Virus record (IMG/VR): IMGVR_UViG_3300008108_000358
Location: 1 to 22,486 of that record
DNA: 22,486 bases
DNA from: a virus
Strand: one strand, 5' to 3'
The position numbers and the translations under genes were made by a program. Below, piece after piece: positions 15,447 to 22,462 of the stretch. Each line of letters opens with the position of its first letter. The first letter of the stretch is position 1. Under the pieces are notes generated by a model. It was given only the letters and a program-made list of their open reading frames with translations, had not been told where the DNA came from and ran no database searches.

Positions 15447-17206
15447 GTGTATTCATATTGCCTAGTATAAGTATTATAATTAAAGTTTATAAAACCGATT
15501 TTTCCAAGCCAAGAATATCTTACCTTTTGAATGTATATTGTTACCAGATTATTTGAAAAATCCCTGTAAACAGTTATTCCATTGTCTGTTTTATTAAAAA
15601 AATGTGCTGATCCTGATATTGAATATAATGTAGGTACTTCATATTTACCTGTTGTTTTATCTTTTTGCAATTTAGTTGGATGTGCAATTATGATAATATG
15701 AATGCCTAATTTAAGGGCTGTTTTTTTTATTTTAGTTAGACATTCACTTACGTACTGCGTCTCACTGAATCCATTTGGTATATTATGTTCTATATAATTC
15801 CAAGGATCTATAAGCAATCCTTTTATTCCTTTCCTTAGTACAAGTTCGGTTGTTTTAGATAATATACCATCTATTGTTATATCAGTGTCAGTAGTATTTA
15901 TAAAATTAAAATTCTCCTTTAGGTGACCAATGGTGATGTCTAGTTCAAATTCTGATACTCTATTAAGTGGATCAATTCTGTAATCAAATGCGCGCCCAGA
16001 TAACTTCTCGATTATTTTAGTGGCATGAAATACTGGTGGAGTATTTTCAAATGAACATATTGCCCATTTCCAATCATGATTTATAGAAGTTTTAGACATA
16101 ATATAATCAGTGAACTCACTTTTACCAGATCCAGGAATACCGGTAACTATTGTTATTTGACCTTCCATTAACCTGACATGATCATCTAAACCTGGGATTC
16201 CTATTTCTATTCCTTTAGGATAACCATTTTTATAGTAATCCCATATCTCTTGTTCTATCTCATCGTTTGATACAATACCTTCTATCGGAAACTGTTTTGC
16301 GTTTTCTACTAGATTACGTAAAGTTTCTTTTCCGTACTTATTTAATATATCATTTGAATCTTTACAATCGATCGGGTACTCTATTTGATAGCAAATCTCC
16401 TTACCTAATCTCCTAGACAATTCCTCTTTCAATAATTTGCCGACATTGTCATTATCTGTAGCAATAACTATTTTCTTTTTATTTACAAAATACTCATAAC
16501 AGTTGTCCAAATATTTTAATTGCATATTCCCTTTTGGACTTGTTCCATTAGGGACAGATATACAATTGTAAATACCAGCCTCGTACATACTTAGACAATC
16601 TATTTCGCCTTCAACTATTACAACTTCTTCTTTATCTTCTATGGCATCAATATTATAAAATATTAATTCAGCGTCTTTTGCTAGTTTAAAATCTTTACCA
16701 GGTCCTCTAAATTTTATATTTACTAATTCATTTTTTTTAAAATAATTAAAACAAACTACAGGAACTTCCATTTTTGATTTTGGCATCCATTCTGTTCCTT
16801 GTGTTATTTGAAATCTTAATAAAGTATTATTTGAAATACCTCTTTTTTCAAACCAGTTAATATAAGCGGGATTTATTTTTTCAATCCTATGGATTGGTTT
16901 TACATAATCTTTACTTATTATATCAAGTTCAAAATTGTATTTATTTGCAACTTTTTTTACAGCTTCATGAAAACTGCAATTCTCTATTTCTATAATAAAT
17001 GAAAATACATCTCCAGACTTGCCACATCCAAAACATTTATAGAAATCATTTGATCTTCTAATTTTAAATGAAGGCGTTTTTTCATTATGAAAAGGACAAC
17101 ACGCAATAAACTCAGAACCTGATTTTTTTAATTTAATATAATCATGTACTACTTCAGTAAGTTTAGCTATTTCCTTTAATTTAGTTATTGATTCATGACT
17201 TATCAT
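15440..17206 (-). CDS. Bifunctional DNA primase-helicase (T7 gp4-like)
   Basis: A 588-aa replication enzyme, close to the length of T7 gp4. The N-terminus has a CHC2-like zinc finger with Cys37, His40, Cys58 and Cys61. The Toprim domain shows 'VEGEID' (198-203) and 'ATDNDN' (249-254). The helicase domain follows with Walker A 'GIPGSGKS' (356-363), Walker B 'GLLIDPWN' with Asp467, 'IIAHPTK' with His509, and 'ISGSAHFFNKTDNGI' (530-544). It should unwind DNA and make primers at the fork. It overlaps the DUF4373 gene by 4 bp (ATGA). All key residues are present. No DNA polymerase gene lies in this window. Confidence 0.95.
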   Translation of the reverse strand: MISHESITKLKEIAKLTEVVHDYIKLKKSGSEFIACCPFHNEKTPSFKIRRSNDFYKCFGCGKSGDVFSFIIEIENCSFHEAVKKVANKYNFELDIISKDYVKPIHRIEKINPAYINWFEKRGISNNTLLRFQITQGTEWMPKSKMEVPVVCFNYFKKNELVNIKFRGPGKDFKLAKDAELIFYNIDAIEDKEEVVIVEGEIDCLSMYEAGIYNCISVPNGTSPKGNMQLKYLDNCYEYFVNKKKIVIATDNDNVGKLLKEELSRRLGKEICYQIEYPIDCKDSNDILNKYGKETLRNLVENAKQFPIEGIVSNDEIEQEIWDYYKNGYPKGIEIGIPGLDDHVRLMEGQITIVTGIPGSGKSEFTDYIMSKTSINHDWKWAICSFENTPPVFHATKIIEKLSGRAFDYRIDPLNRVSEFELDITIGHLKENFNFINTTDTDITIDGILSKTTELVLRKGIKGLLIDPWNYIEHNIPNGFSETQYVSECLTKIKKTALKLGIHIIIIAHPTKLQKDKTTGKYEVPTLYSISGSAHFFNKTDNGITVYRDFSNNLVTIYIQKVRYSWLGKIGFINFNYNTYTRQYEYTL

Positions 17207-17586
17207 AATATCATTTTATTTTGTTGATTTGGTTTAGACCATCTTTTTTTCATTCCCTCTTTTCCAGATTGAGATTTTTTTTCTTTTAAAGCTTTATACT
17301 GTTCCATACTTCTTATCAATCTTTCAGAATAAAAAACTTCATTATCAACAACAAATAAATCATAATCATTGATCACAGATTCCACTTTTTCAGTACTTAT
17401 ATTTAAAGAATAAGATATATCTTCAATGCAAGTTTTAGGTAATTTATGATCTTGTGATTCTCTTAATATCTCAATGATGCACCAATATATTCCATAACCT
17501 TCTAAACCAAGATTTCTTCTTAGTTTTAATATTTTTACATCATTCCTGGCGTTACTATCATGAGAAAAATAAAATGATTCTTTCAT
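17203..17586 (-). CDS. DUF4373-like replication-associated protein
   Basis: A 127-aa protein from ATG 17584-17586 (MKESFYFSHDSNARND...). A TTG-initiated extension to 17652 is possible but would run through a strongly self-complementary stretch. 'FSHDSNARNDVKILKLRRNL', 'GLEGYGIYWCIIEIL' and a winged-helix-like middle match DUF4373/Lin1244-type N-terminal domains found in phage replication initiators. The C-terminus ends soon after 'GKEGMKKRWSKPNQQ', so the second domain often present is absent. ATGA overlap with the primase-helicase suggests it helps load or recruit that enzyme, as an inference. Confidence 0.78.
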   Translation of the reverse strand: MKESFYFSHDSNARNDVKILKLRRNLGLEGYGIYWCIIEILRESQDHKLPKTCIEDISYSLNISTEKVESVINDYDLFVVDNEVFYSERLIRSMEQYKALKEKKSQSGKEGMKKRWSKPNQQNKMIL

Positions 17587-17686
17587 GGTAAAATGAAATG
17601 GCCTCAAAAGTTTTTGACAAGGGTAGCATCCAAGTCTAACTAATGAGGCCAAAAATTTAATAGTCTATGCTACAGACTTTGTAAAA
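17587..17686 (-). other. Structured 100-bp gap, possible RNA element
   Basis: This gap is large for this compact cluster. It contains three inverted-repeat pairs: TGGCCTCA (17599-17606) with TGAGGCCA (17644-17651), GTAGCAT (17623-17629) with ATGCTAC (17667-17673), and AAGTCT (17632-17637) with AGACTT (17674-17679). The pairs occur in the same order on both sides, so they cannot all nest; a pseudoknot or alternative folds would be needed. It lies directly before the DUF4373 start. Confidence 0.4.
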
Positions 17687-18154
17687 TTAAATACTATCGT
17701 ATAAATCAAAAAATTCTTCTGGCGTTTTTATAAATTCATAAATGCCGCCAGCTTTTCTTTCTTTAATTTGTTCTAGCAATTGATGTTCTCTAGGCTTATC
17801 TGATCCTACTTTTATTTCAATCATTACAGATCTACCTTTGATTGTCGCAGATATATCAGCTGTTCCTTTTCTAGTACTAGATGGAATCCATTTTTTTACA
17901 CCAATTTTTACCCCTGATGGTTGTTTTTCCATAGTATCAACAAGTCTTCCTGATACATTTATTCTAGTCGCTCTATGACCTTTCCAAGATAAGAAATTGC
18001 ATATAAAAGTAGTTAATCCATTTGAGGTATTTATTTTTGGAAATTTAGGTTCTAAATAAAATCCATCTTTATAAGCATTTGGATATTGAATTTTAAACCA
18101 TTCTTCATGCGCTTTTTTATATTTCTCTTTCGTGTAATTTGAAATGTTTTTCAT
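17687..18154 (-). CDS. VRR-NUC domain nuclease
   Basis: A 155-aa protein from ATG 18152-18154 (MKNISNYTKEK...); a start 13 codons upstream would lengthen the overlap with the previous gene. The C-terminal half carries 'KGTADISATIKGRSVMIEIK', with the Asp and the Glu-x-Lys of the PD-(D/E)XK fold, followed by 'HQLLEQIKERKAGGIYEFI', which matches the VRR-NUC family. Such proteins cut branched or structured DNA and are common in phage replication clusters, where they may resolve Holliday junctions. The N-terminal half is basic and may bind DNA. The nuclease fold is clear; the substrate is inferred. Confidence 0.82.
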   Translation of the reverse strand: MKNISNYTKEKYKKAHEEWFKIQYPNAYKDGFYLEPKFPKINTSNGLTTFICNFLSWKGHRATRINVSGRLVDTMEKQPSGVKIGVKKWIPSSTRKGTADISATIKGRSVMIEIKVGSDKPREHQLLEQIKERKAGGIYEFIKTPEEFFDLYDSI

Positions 18155-18773
18155 AAATATGTAGGTTTTGAGCAAAATGATAATACCATCCAATTTCTTT
18201 TTTTAATTCATTAGCTACTATATTTTGCAATTTTGAAAAACAATATTGATCATTGCAAAATCCAAATACTAAATCATTGCTTCTCATTGTTACAGTCATG
18301 CATAATTTATTATCATTTATACAAAAAACAATAGAAAGAGTGCATGGGGTATCAAATTTATATTGATCATGTTCTTTACCATCATAAATAGTCAATACAG
18401 CTCTTCTAGATGTTGGATCTCTTTTTAATTCATTTATGACATAATCCAATTGATTATTTCTGTTCCATTGCCAACCATAATTACTATTTACTATGTCATC
18501 ACCTGAATGCATTGTGTCCCATATTTTAGCAATCTTTTTTATGTCTCTAACTGATCTGTTTTGTGATAAATACCAATTGAATTCATATTCCGCATATGAT
18601 TTATTAAATTTTCTCCATGGCGTTTTAATATCATTATCCATTGGATTTTCTATTAAAAAACCAGTATTATAAATCATTTTTGTATTATTGCTTTTTAATC
18701 CAAGATGATTTATTAAAAAATAATAATATTCAAAAGCTTCAGTCGCTGATTTGAATTTGCTCTGTGTATACAT
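18117..18773 (-). CDS. Thymidylate synthase-family enzyme, possible dCMP-acting variant
   Basis: A 218-aa protein. Key ThyA features are present: 'YEFNWYL' (63-69), 'KIWDTM' (83-88), 'YGWQW', the arginine pair in 'PTSRRAVL' (123-124), nucleophile Cys144 in 'DTPCTLS', 'RSND' (164-167) and 'HIY' (205-207). Ungapped alignment from memory with E. coli ThyA puts Asp175 at the position of Asn177, the residue that reads the dUMP base; Asp there is known in T4 dCMP hydroxymethylase. The C-terminal 45 or so residues of ThyA are missing. It overlaps the dCMP deaminase by 35 bp and the nuclease by 38 bp. It makes either dTMP or a 5-substituted dCMP; I cannot decide which. Confidence 0.82.
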   Translation of the reverse strand: MYTQSKFKSATEAFEYYYFLINHLGLKSNNTKMIYNTGFLIENPMDNDIKTPWRKFNKSYAEYEFNWYLSQNRSVRDIKKIAKIWDTMHSGDDIVNSNYGWQWNRNNQLDYVINELKRDPTSRRAVLTIYDGKEHDQYKFDTPCTLSIVFCINDNKLCMTVTMRSNDLVFGFCNDQYCFSKLQNIVANELKKEIGWYYHFAQNLHIYEKHFKLHEREI

Positions 18774-19155
18774 TTAATTTTTTTAAAAGTTCTAATCCTG
18801 ATTCATCTCGATATTTATCTATAAAATAGACTTGCTTTATTCCTGATTGTACAATAAGTTTAGCGCAGTCAAAGCATGGTGAAAGAGTACAAAACATGAT
18901 CGCGTCATTTGAACTATAAAAAGATTTTGCGCATTTTGTTATAGCATTAGATTCTGCATGTAATACTTCTTTTATTGTGACGTCGTCTATTTCACAAACA
19001 TTGTCGAAACCAGAAGGGGTGCCATTATAACCAAACGAAATGATATTATCATCTTTTACTATAATAGCACCCACTTTTGATCTCTTACAATAAGAAGCTT
19101 TACTAACTTCTTTTGCGATAGATAAATAGAACTTAATCTTTAACGAATGTTCCAT
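18739..19155 (-). CDS. Deoxycytidylate (dCMP) deaminase
   Basis: A 138-aa zinc enzyme converting dCMP to dUMP. It has the family's 'GYNGTPSGF' substrate loop (42-50), the 'HAESN' motif with zinc ligand His66 and catalytic Glu68, and 'SPCFDC' with zinc ligands Cys94 and Cys97. Length is normal for phage dCMP deaminases. It lies between the MazG-like gene and the thymidylate synthase homologue and overlaps both (23 and 35 bp), forming a short pyrimidine deoxynucleotide pathway. All active-site residues are present. Confidence 0.93.
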   Translation of the reverse strand: MEHSLKIKFYLSIAKEVSKASYCKRSKVGAIIVKDDNIISFGYNGTPSGFDNVCEIDDVTIKEVLHAESNAITKCAKSFYSSNDAIMFCTLSPCFDCAKLIVQSGIKQVYFIDKYRDESGLELLKKLNVYTEQIQISD

Positions 19156-19432
19156 TGATCATTGATCCTTTTCTTTTAGATATAACATTGTAAGCTGAAT
19201 TCACGCAAGTTTCAATTCTTAAACCAGATAATTCAGCCAAATTTGTTAATACTACAACGCAATCTCCAATGGCGTCACTTATTTCGTATTTATCATTTGA
19301 TAAAATAGCTTTTGCTAATTCGCCAACTTCTTCTTGTAGTTTCAAAGTCTGTGTTTTAGGATCACCTTTTTCATAAATACCTCTTTGTTTTGCCCATTCT
19401 CTTATTGGTTCAAATTCATTAAATAGTCTCAT
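19133..19432 (-). CDS. MazG-like nucleotide pyrophosphohydrolase
   Basis: A 99-aa all-helical protein. 'LQEEVGELAKA' (32-42) and 'ISDAIGDCVVVLTNLA' (51-66) give the EExxE...D..D metal-binding arrangement (Glu34, Glu35, Glu38, Asp53, Asp57) of MazG-type NTP pyrophosphohydrolases, which turn (d)NTPs to NMPs and pyrophosphate. Placed before dCMP deaminase it could supply dCMP from dCTP or clean the nucleotide pool; the base specificity cannot be read from sequence. It overlaps the preceding gene by 14 bp and the following one by 23 bp. Confidence 0.88.
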   Translation of the reverse strand: MRLFNEFEPIREWAKQRGIYEKGDPKTQTLKLQEEVGELAKAILSNDKYEISDAIGDCVVVLTNLAELSGLRIETCVNSAYNVISKRKGSMINGTFVKD

Positions 19433-19604
19433 TGCAAATTTGATTTTTTGTTACCAATCTTTTTTTACCAGAAACATTTAAAATATAAAAAACTTGATTT
19501 GTTTTTTTATATAAATATTCTTTGACAAAAGTGCCAACTAATATTTCTTTCTTTTTATTCTTAAATGTAACTGTTTGACCTTGCTCAAAATTTAAGTTTT
19601 CCAT
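19419..19604 (-). CDS. Small hypothetical protein, beta-barrel-like
   Basis: A 61-aa lysine-rich protein (MENLNFEQGQTVTFKNKKKE...). Alternating hydrophobic residues (ILVGTFVKEYL, QVFYILNVSG, KRLVTKNQI) suggest five or six short strands, like a small SH3/KOW-type barrel. ATG at 19602-19604; 10-bp gap after the methyltransferase and 14-bp overlap with the MazG-like gene. Nucleic-acid binding is possible from charge and fold impression only. I do not recognise a family. Confidence 0.72.
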   Translation of the reverse strand: MENLNFEQGQTVTFKNKKKEILVGTFVKEYLYKKTNQVFYILNVSGKKRLVTKNQICNETI

Positions 19605-19614
19605 TTTTATTATT

Positions 19615-20367
19615 TTATTTTTGTTTTAAAACCCAAAGCGTGTTTCTAGAATGTTCAGGGAACATAGGCGCCATCAAGTTACTAAGCAAATTGCTGTCGT
19701 AATATTCTTTTAATGTTTCAAACATTTTCATTTGCCATTCATTCATTAGAGGTTTGTAATCTCTTATGGATGCAAATGTTCCAAACTTTCTTTGTATTAC
19801 AAAGTACTTTTCAATGTGATCTTGAAGTTCTTGATGACCAAATTCTTGAATAGCAATACCTCTACCATCTCCAGAATCATACGTGTGATTTCCGGCGGCA
19901 CCTACTTTCTCATCGAAGTTTGGCGTTGATAAGTAGTAAGTTGCATTTGAATTCCCGCATGATTTGAAATTTATCAAAAATTGATCAATGTTTTGTTTGC
20001 CAACATGCTCGGCAACTTCAAACGTGCAAACTTTATCTGCTTGAAATTTAGTATAATCTTCTTTAGGAAAGATAAGATCATCAGCAATAAATTCGGCCCA
20101 TTCTACTGGTTTAAATTTTTCTTTCGCTTGATCAATTGTTTGCTTTCTAATATCTATTCCAATAAATTTTTTACACTTGAATTTATTTCTATAAAAAACT
20201 TCTAGCAAATTGCCTTTGCCACATCCAAAGTCTACTATAGTTTCACCTATTGTAGCTTCTTTTAAAATGTGGGTCCATCTTAAATAATGCGCGAATTGAT
20301 CTCTATGAAATACGTGTCTTTCAAATGTAGATACTGGATCTAAATCCGTTGTGTTATATTTTTTCAT
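19615..20367 (-). CDS. Class I SAM-dependent methyltransferase
   Basis: A 250-aa enzyme. Motif I 'VDFGCGKGNLLEVF' (45-58) binds S-adenosylmethionine, 'FIGIDIR' gives the acidic motif II residue, 'FIADDLIFP' fits motif III and 'CTFEVAEHV' motif IV. There is no DNA-methylase (D/N/S)PP(Y/F) motif, so base methylation of DNA in the usual restriction-type way is unlikely. 'STPNFDEKVGAAGNHTYDSG', followed by 'EFGHQEL', resembles small-molecule or RNA-end (HEN1-like) methyltransferases. It overlaps the DUF6378-type gene by 14 bp in the nucleotide cluster, so a nucleotide or nucleic acid substrate is plausible but unproven. Confidence 0.8.
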   Translation of the reverse strand: MKKYNTTDLDPVSTFERHVFHRDQFAHYLRWTHILKEATIGETIVDFGCGKGNLLEVFYRNKFKCKKFIGIDIRKQTIDQAKEKFKPVEWAEFIADDLIFPKEDYTKFQADKVCTFEVAEHVGKQNIDQFLINFKSCGNSNATYYLSTPNFDEKVGAAGNHTYDSGDGRGIAIQEFGHQELQDHIEKYFVIQRKFGTFASIRDYKPLMNEWQMKMFETLKEYYDSNLLSNLMAPMFPEHSRNTLWVLKQK

Positions 20368-20635
20368 TTTCTTTGTTTTGATTTAAAAAATCATTTAAAG
20401 AGGCCAAATATGCGATCGCATCTAAAATATTATCTTCTTTATGACTATAAGATTGTCTAGATAATTTTAAAGCTATTAAAGCTTTATACATATCATCTGC
20501 TGACGCGTCTTTTCCTGTCATTCCAGAATAAATACTTGCTGCTCTTTTCATGCCGTCAATGAATGGGCCATATTGTCTTTCTTTTTCTTCAGCGCGATCA
20601 TATACTATTTTAGTTGCTCTTTCTAAAATATTCAT
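20354..20635 (-). CDS. DUF6378-type phage protein, MazG-like helices
   Basis: A 93-aa helical protein: 'RAEEKERQYGPFIDGMKRAA' then 'DDMYKALIALKLSRQSYSHK', with 'EDNILDAIAYLASL' closing. The series 'D(R)xxxYG...IALKLxR...KxDNxxDxxxYL' is that of DUF6378 proteins, common in tailed phages and distantly similar to MazG-type helical folds. It lies between the SSB-like gene and the methyltransferase. A nucleotide-handling role is suggested by neighbours; no activity is established for the family as far as I know. Confidence 0.72.
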   Translation of the reverse strand: MNILERATKIVYDRAEEKERQYGPFIDGMKRAASIYSGMTGKDASADDMYKALIALKLSRQSYSHKEDNILDAIAYLASLNDFLNQNKENEKI

Positions 20636-20646
20636 GATATTTTTTT

Positions 20647-20913
20647 TTAAAATGGAAGATCATCAAAATCAGCTTTAGGTTGTTCTTGAACTTGTTTTTG
20701 AATATATCTAACATTTCCAAGTATTGCACCTCTAATCCCTTGATCTCTTTCTTCTTTAGTAACGCTTTGAACTATCATGCCAATATTATTATATTGATCT
20801 GGTTCGTCTTTCATAATAATAACGGCGTCTAAATAGGTGCCTTTTTCACCTTTGTAAAGTTTCAATTTGTCGATTTTTGTAACATCTAGTTTTACAGCTA
20901 TATTTGTTGCCAT
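20647..20913 (-). CDS. Small SSB-like protein with acidic C-terminal tip
   Basis: An 88-aa protein. Residues 1-70 alternate in a way compatible with a compact OB fold ('NIAVKLDVTKID', 'GTYLDAVIIMKDE', 'NIGMIVQSVTKEE', 'GAILGNVRYIQKQ'). The last residues 'ADFDDLPF' closely match the DDxPF tip by which bacterial SSB recruits partner proteins. It follows a Sak4-like ATPase and one other gene, and single-strand annealing of Sak4 is known to be helped by a cognate SSB. At half the length of E. coli SSB it has almost no linker. The call rests on the tip, position and size; the fold is not proven. Confidence 0.68.
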   Translation of the reverse strand: MATNIAVKLDVTKIDKLKLYKGEKGTYLDAVIIMKDEPDQYNNIGMIVQSVTKEERDQGIRGAILGNVRYIQKQVQEQPKADFDDLPF

Positions 20914-20923
20914 GATAATTGTT

Positions 20924-20944
20924 GGTTGATTTTACCCGTCAACC
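20924..20944 (-). promoter_or_regulatory. Hairpin just upstream of the SSB-like start codon
   Basis: GGTTGA (20924-20929) and TCAACC (20939-20944) form a 6-bp stem with a 9-nt loop. It ends 10 bp before the ATG of the SSB-like gene, inside the 41-bp gap after the preceding stop. It could tune translation of the SSB-like protein. No known protein or ligand site can be named. Confidence 0.35.
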
Positions 20945-20954
20945 GGCGGTTTTG

Positions 20955-21377
20955 TTATTTTGCTAGTTGAACTTTAAATGTGGATGTTGCTGATTTTATT
21001 GGAAGATCTCCTCTATGATATTTTTTTTCATGCTCCTCTATTTCTTTTTGTTTTTCTCTCAATACCACTATTTGATCTTCTAATTCTTGCCAACCCGGTA
21101 AATTAGAATAGTCGTATTTTACTGAATCCATTGTAGAAACTGTAGCACCATGTATTTCAGCTTTATTTTTAGGATATTTATACAATTCGTTTATGACGTC
21201 ATTTTGAATTTTTTCTTTAACTGATTTAGTTAAATATTCAATACTGTTCATGATAATTGCAACATGTATACTATTGTAAACTCCATTATTTACTAAATCA
21301 GATATATGATCAACAATGTCAGATATATCAGTTTTAGATAATGGTTTATCTATTATATTAACCTGTTTTAAATTCAT
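20955..21377 (-). CDS. Hypothetical protein between recombination ATPase and SSB-like protein
   Basis: A 140-aa protein. N-terminal half helical ('ISDIVDHISDLVNNGVYNSI', 'HVAIIMNSIEYLTKSVKEKI'), then a 'YDYSNLPGWQELEDQI' segment, a charged coiled coil (VLREKQKEIEEHEKKYHRG) and a Thr/Ser-rich end 'IKSATSTFKVQLAK'. The 'YDYSNLPGWQELE' element and coiled coil remind me of hypothetical proteins next to recombination genes in Bacteroidota phages. ATGA overlap with the ATPase gene suggests a joint role. No function assigned. Confidence 0.72.
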   Translation of the reverse strand: MNLKQVNIIDKPLSKTDISDIVDHISDLVNNGVYNSIHVAIIMNSIEYLTKSVKEKIQNDVINELYKYPKNKAEIHGATVSTMDSVKYDYSNLPGWQELEDQIVVLREKQKEIEEHEKKYHRGDLPIKSATSTFKVQLAK

Positions 21378-22261
21378 AGTTCAACCTTTTGATATGTTTC
21401 AAATTTTTGTTCTAAACTAGATGCTTTTATTTTTGTGAAATCAATTATTTCTTGAAGAGATCTAATATGTGAAGGTAATGATTTCCAAACATTAGATAAT
21501 TCATCTTTTGTTTTACAATCATCAAGTAAAGAAAAATAATCTATTTCTTTAGGTTTTTCTGGTACAACTCCTTTGTCGCACCATTCTTTTATAAGTGTTC
21601 CAGTTTCTTCAGAAATTAAAAACGGTTCTTTTCCTTCGAATAATTCTGTTCTATCTTTTGACGCAACAGTCATGTGAGTATCTCTATCAATACTCAAAGA
21701 TACGGTTAATTCATATTCCCAACCGTCTCTTTGAATATCTTTCATTCCAACTTTCTTTATTTTTTTATCTTCACCCATAATAGTTTCCATTTTTGATCTT
21801 GTACATGTAATTACATGTGCATCACAATGCAAAACTTTTTGAACAAAAGCGTCATGTCTTGGTGTAGTCTCATTCCACGCTGACCAAGTATTTCTGCGGT
21901 ATTTGGCTTGAGCAAGTTTTTCATTAATTTCAAGACAACCGCCAGGACCTGACCATTCATGTGATGACGAATCAATGATTATTACTTCCATTCCTCCTGA
22001 AACACAAGCGTCTATCGCTTCTATGTATCTTTCAGGCGAAAATGGAGGAACTAAATCTATAACATTAAAATTACCTAAATGCTCATATAATGATGCCGAT
22101 CCGTTTTCTGTATCTATAACTGCAATTTTATCCCATGATCCTACTAGACCTTTTGCTAATAGTAGAGCGCCATAAGTTTTACCGGCGCCTGAAGGGGCAG
22201 ATAGATTTAATCTTAGTTTTACTTTTTTTCTTGTCGCTTTTTTTAACTGTAATTGATTCAT
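21374..22261 (-). CDS. Sak4-like RecA-fold recombination ATPase (AAA_24 type)
   Basis: A 295-aa ATPase. Walker A 'APSGAGKT' (22-29), 'VIDTENGSASLY' (48-59) and Walker B 'VIIIDSSSHEW' with Asp97 are clear. 'WSAWNETTPRHDAF' and 'ITCTRSKMET' follow, then a region (WEYELTVSLSIDRDTHMTVA) and a helical tail. This is the pattern of phage AAA_24/Sak4 proteins, RecA-related single-strand annealing proteins. An SSB-like gene two positions downstream supports that role. It is the first large gene of the early operon. General nucleotide-binding proteins of the same domain exist, so the recombination role is probable rather than certain. Confidence 0.82.
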   Translation of the reverse strand: MNQLQLKKATRKKVKLRLNLSAPSGAGKTYGALLLAKGLVGSWDKIAVIDTENGSASLYEHLGNFNVIDLVPPFSPERYIEAIDACVSGGMEVIIIDSSSHEWSGPGGCLEINEKLAQAKYRRNTWSAWNETTPRHDAFVQKVLHCDAHVITCTRSKMETIMGEDKKIKKVGMKDIQRDGWEYELTVSLSIDRDTHMTVASKDRTELFEGKEPFLISEETGTLIKEWCDKGVVPEKPKEIDYFSLLDDCKTKDELSNVWKSLPSHIRSLQEIIDFTKIKASSLEQKFETYQKVEL

Positions 22262-22277
22262 GTTGTGGGTTTTTGAT

Positions 22278-22433
22278 TTATAATTTAGGAATTATTACCT
22301 CTTTTATTGCAGCAGTTAAACTACCATATTTTTTTAATATGGCTTTTTTTTGCTTATCATTTATATAAGCACTAACCATTTTTACTTTTTGGTCATCAGG
22401 TATTTTTTTTCTACCAGGTTTTTGTTTTTCCAT
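22278..22433 (-). CDS. Small basic protein, possible DNA-binding regulator
   Basis: A 51-aa frame from ATG 22431-22433 (MEKQKPGRKKIPDDQKVKMV...) to TAA at 22278-22280, ending 16 bp before the ATPase gene. The N-terminal 'KPGRKKIPDDQK' is an AT-hook-like basic arm; 'SAYINDKQKKAILKKYGSLT' and 'AAIKEVIIPKL' could form two helices, as in small ribbon-helix-helix-like proteins. A candidate promoter lies just before it, so it would be the first gene of the early transcript. It may regulate the operon; evidence is composition and position only. Confidence 0.72.
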   Translation of the reverse strand: MEKQKPGRKKIPDDQKVKMVSAYINDKQKKAILKKYGSLTAAIKEVIIPKL

Positions 22434-22454
22434 TCTTTTTGTTTTTGATTTCTG

Positions 22455-22462
22455 CAAATATA
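22455..22462 (-). promoter_or_regulatory. Candidate Bacteroidota -7 promoter box for the early operon
   Basis: On the minus strand TATATTTG matches the TAnnTTTG -7 box of the Bacteroidota primary sigma factor, 21 bp before the first ATG. An A/T-only stretch lies upstream. The matching TTG element near -33 is not visible and the window ends there. The A-rich leader AAAACAAAAAG before the ATG fits a Bacteroidota ribosome-binding region. Confidence 0.5.

Noticed and set aside
17599-17651. Possible tRNA, because an 8-bp TGGCCTCA/TGAGGCCA stem encloses a loop and an A follows
   Set aside because: Only 37 nt lie between the arms, too short for D, anticodon and T arms, and no TTCGA-type T-loop is present.
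17587-17652. N-terminal extension of the DUF4373 protein from a TTG codon at 17650-17652
   Set aside because: The extension lies in a self-complementary stretch, lacks family similarity, and the ATG at 17584-17586 gives the normal start of the domain.
18155-18193. Earlier start for the VRR-NUC protein
   Set aside because: It would add 13 hydrophobic residues and double the overlap with the thymidylate-synthase-like gene; the ATG at 18152-18154 is simpler.
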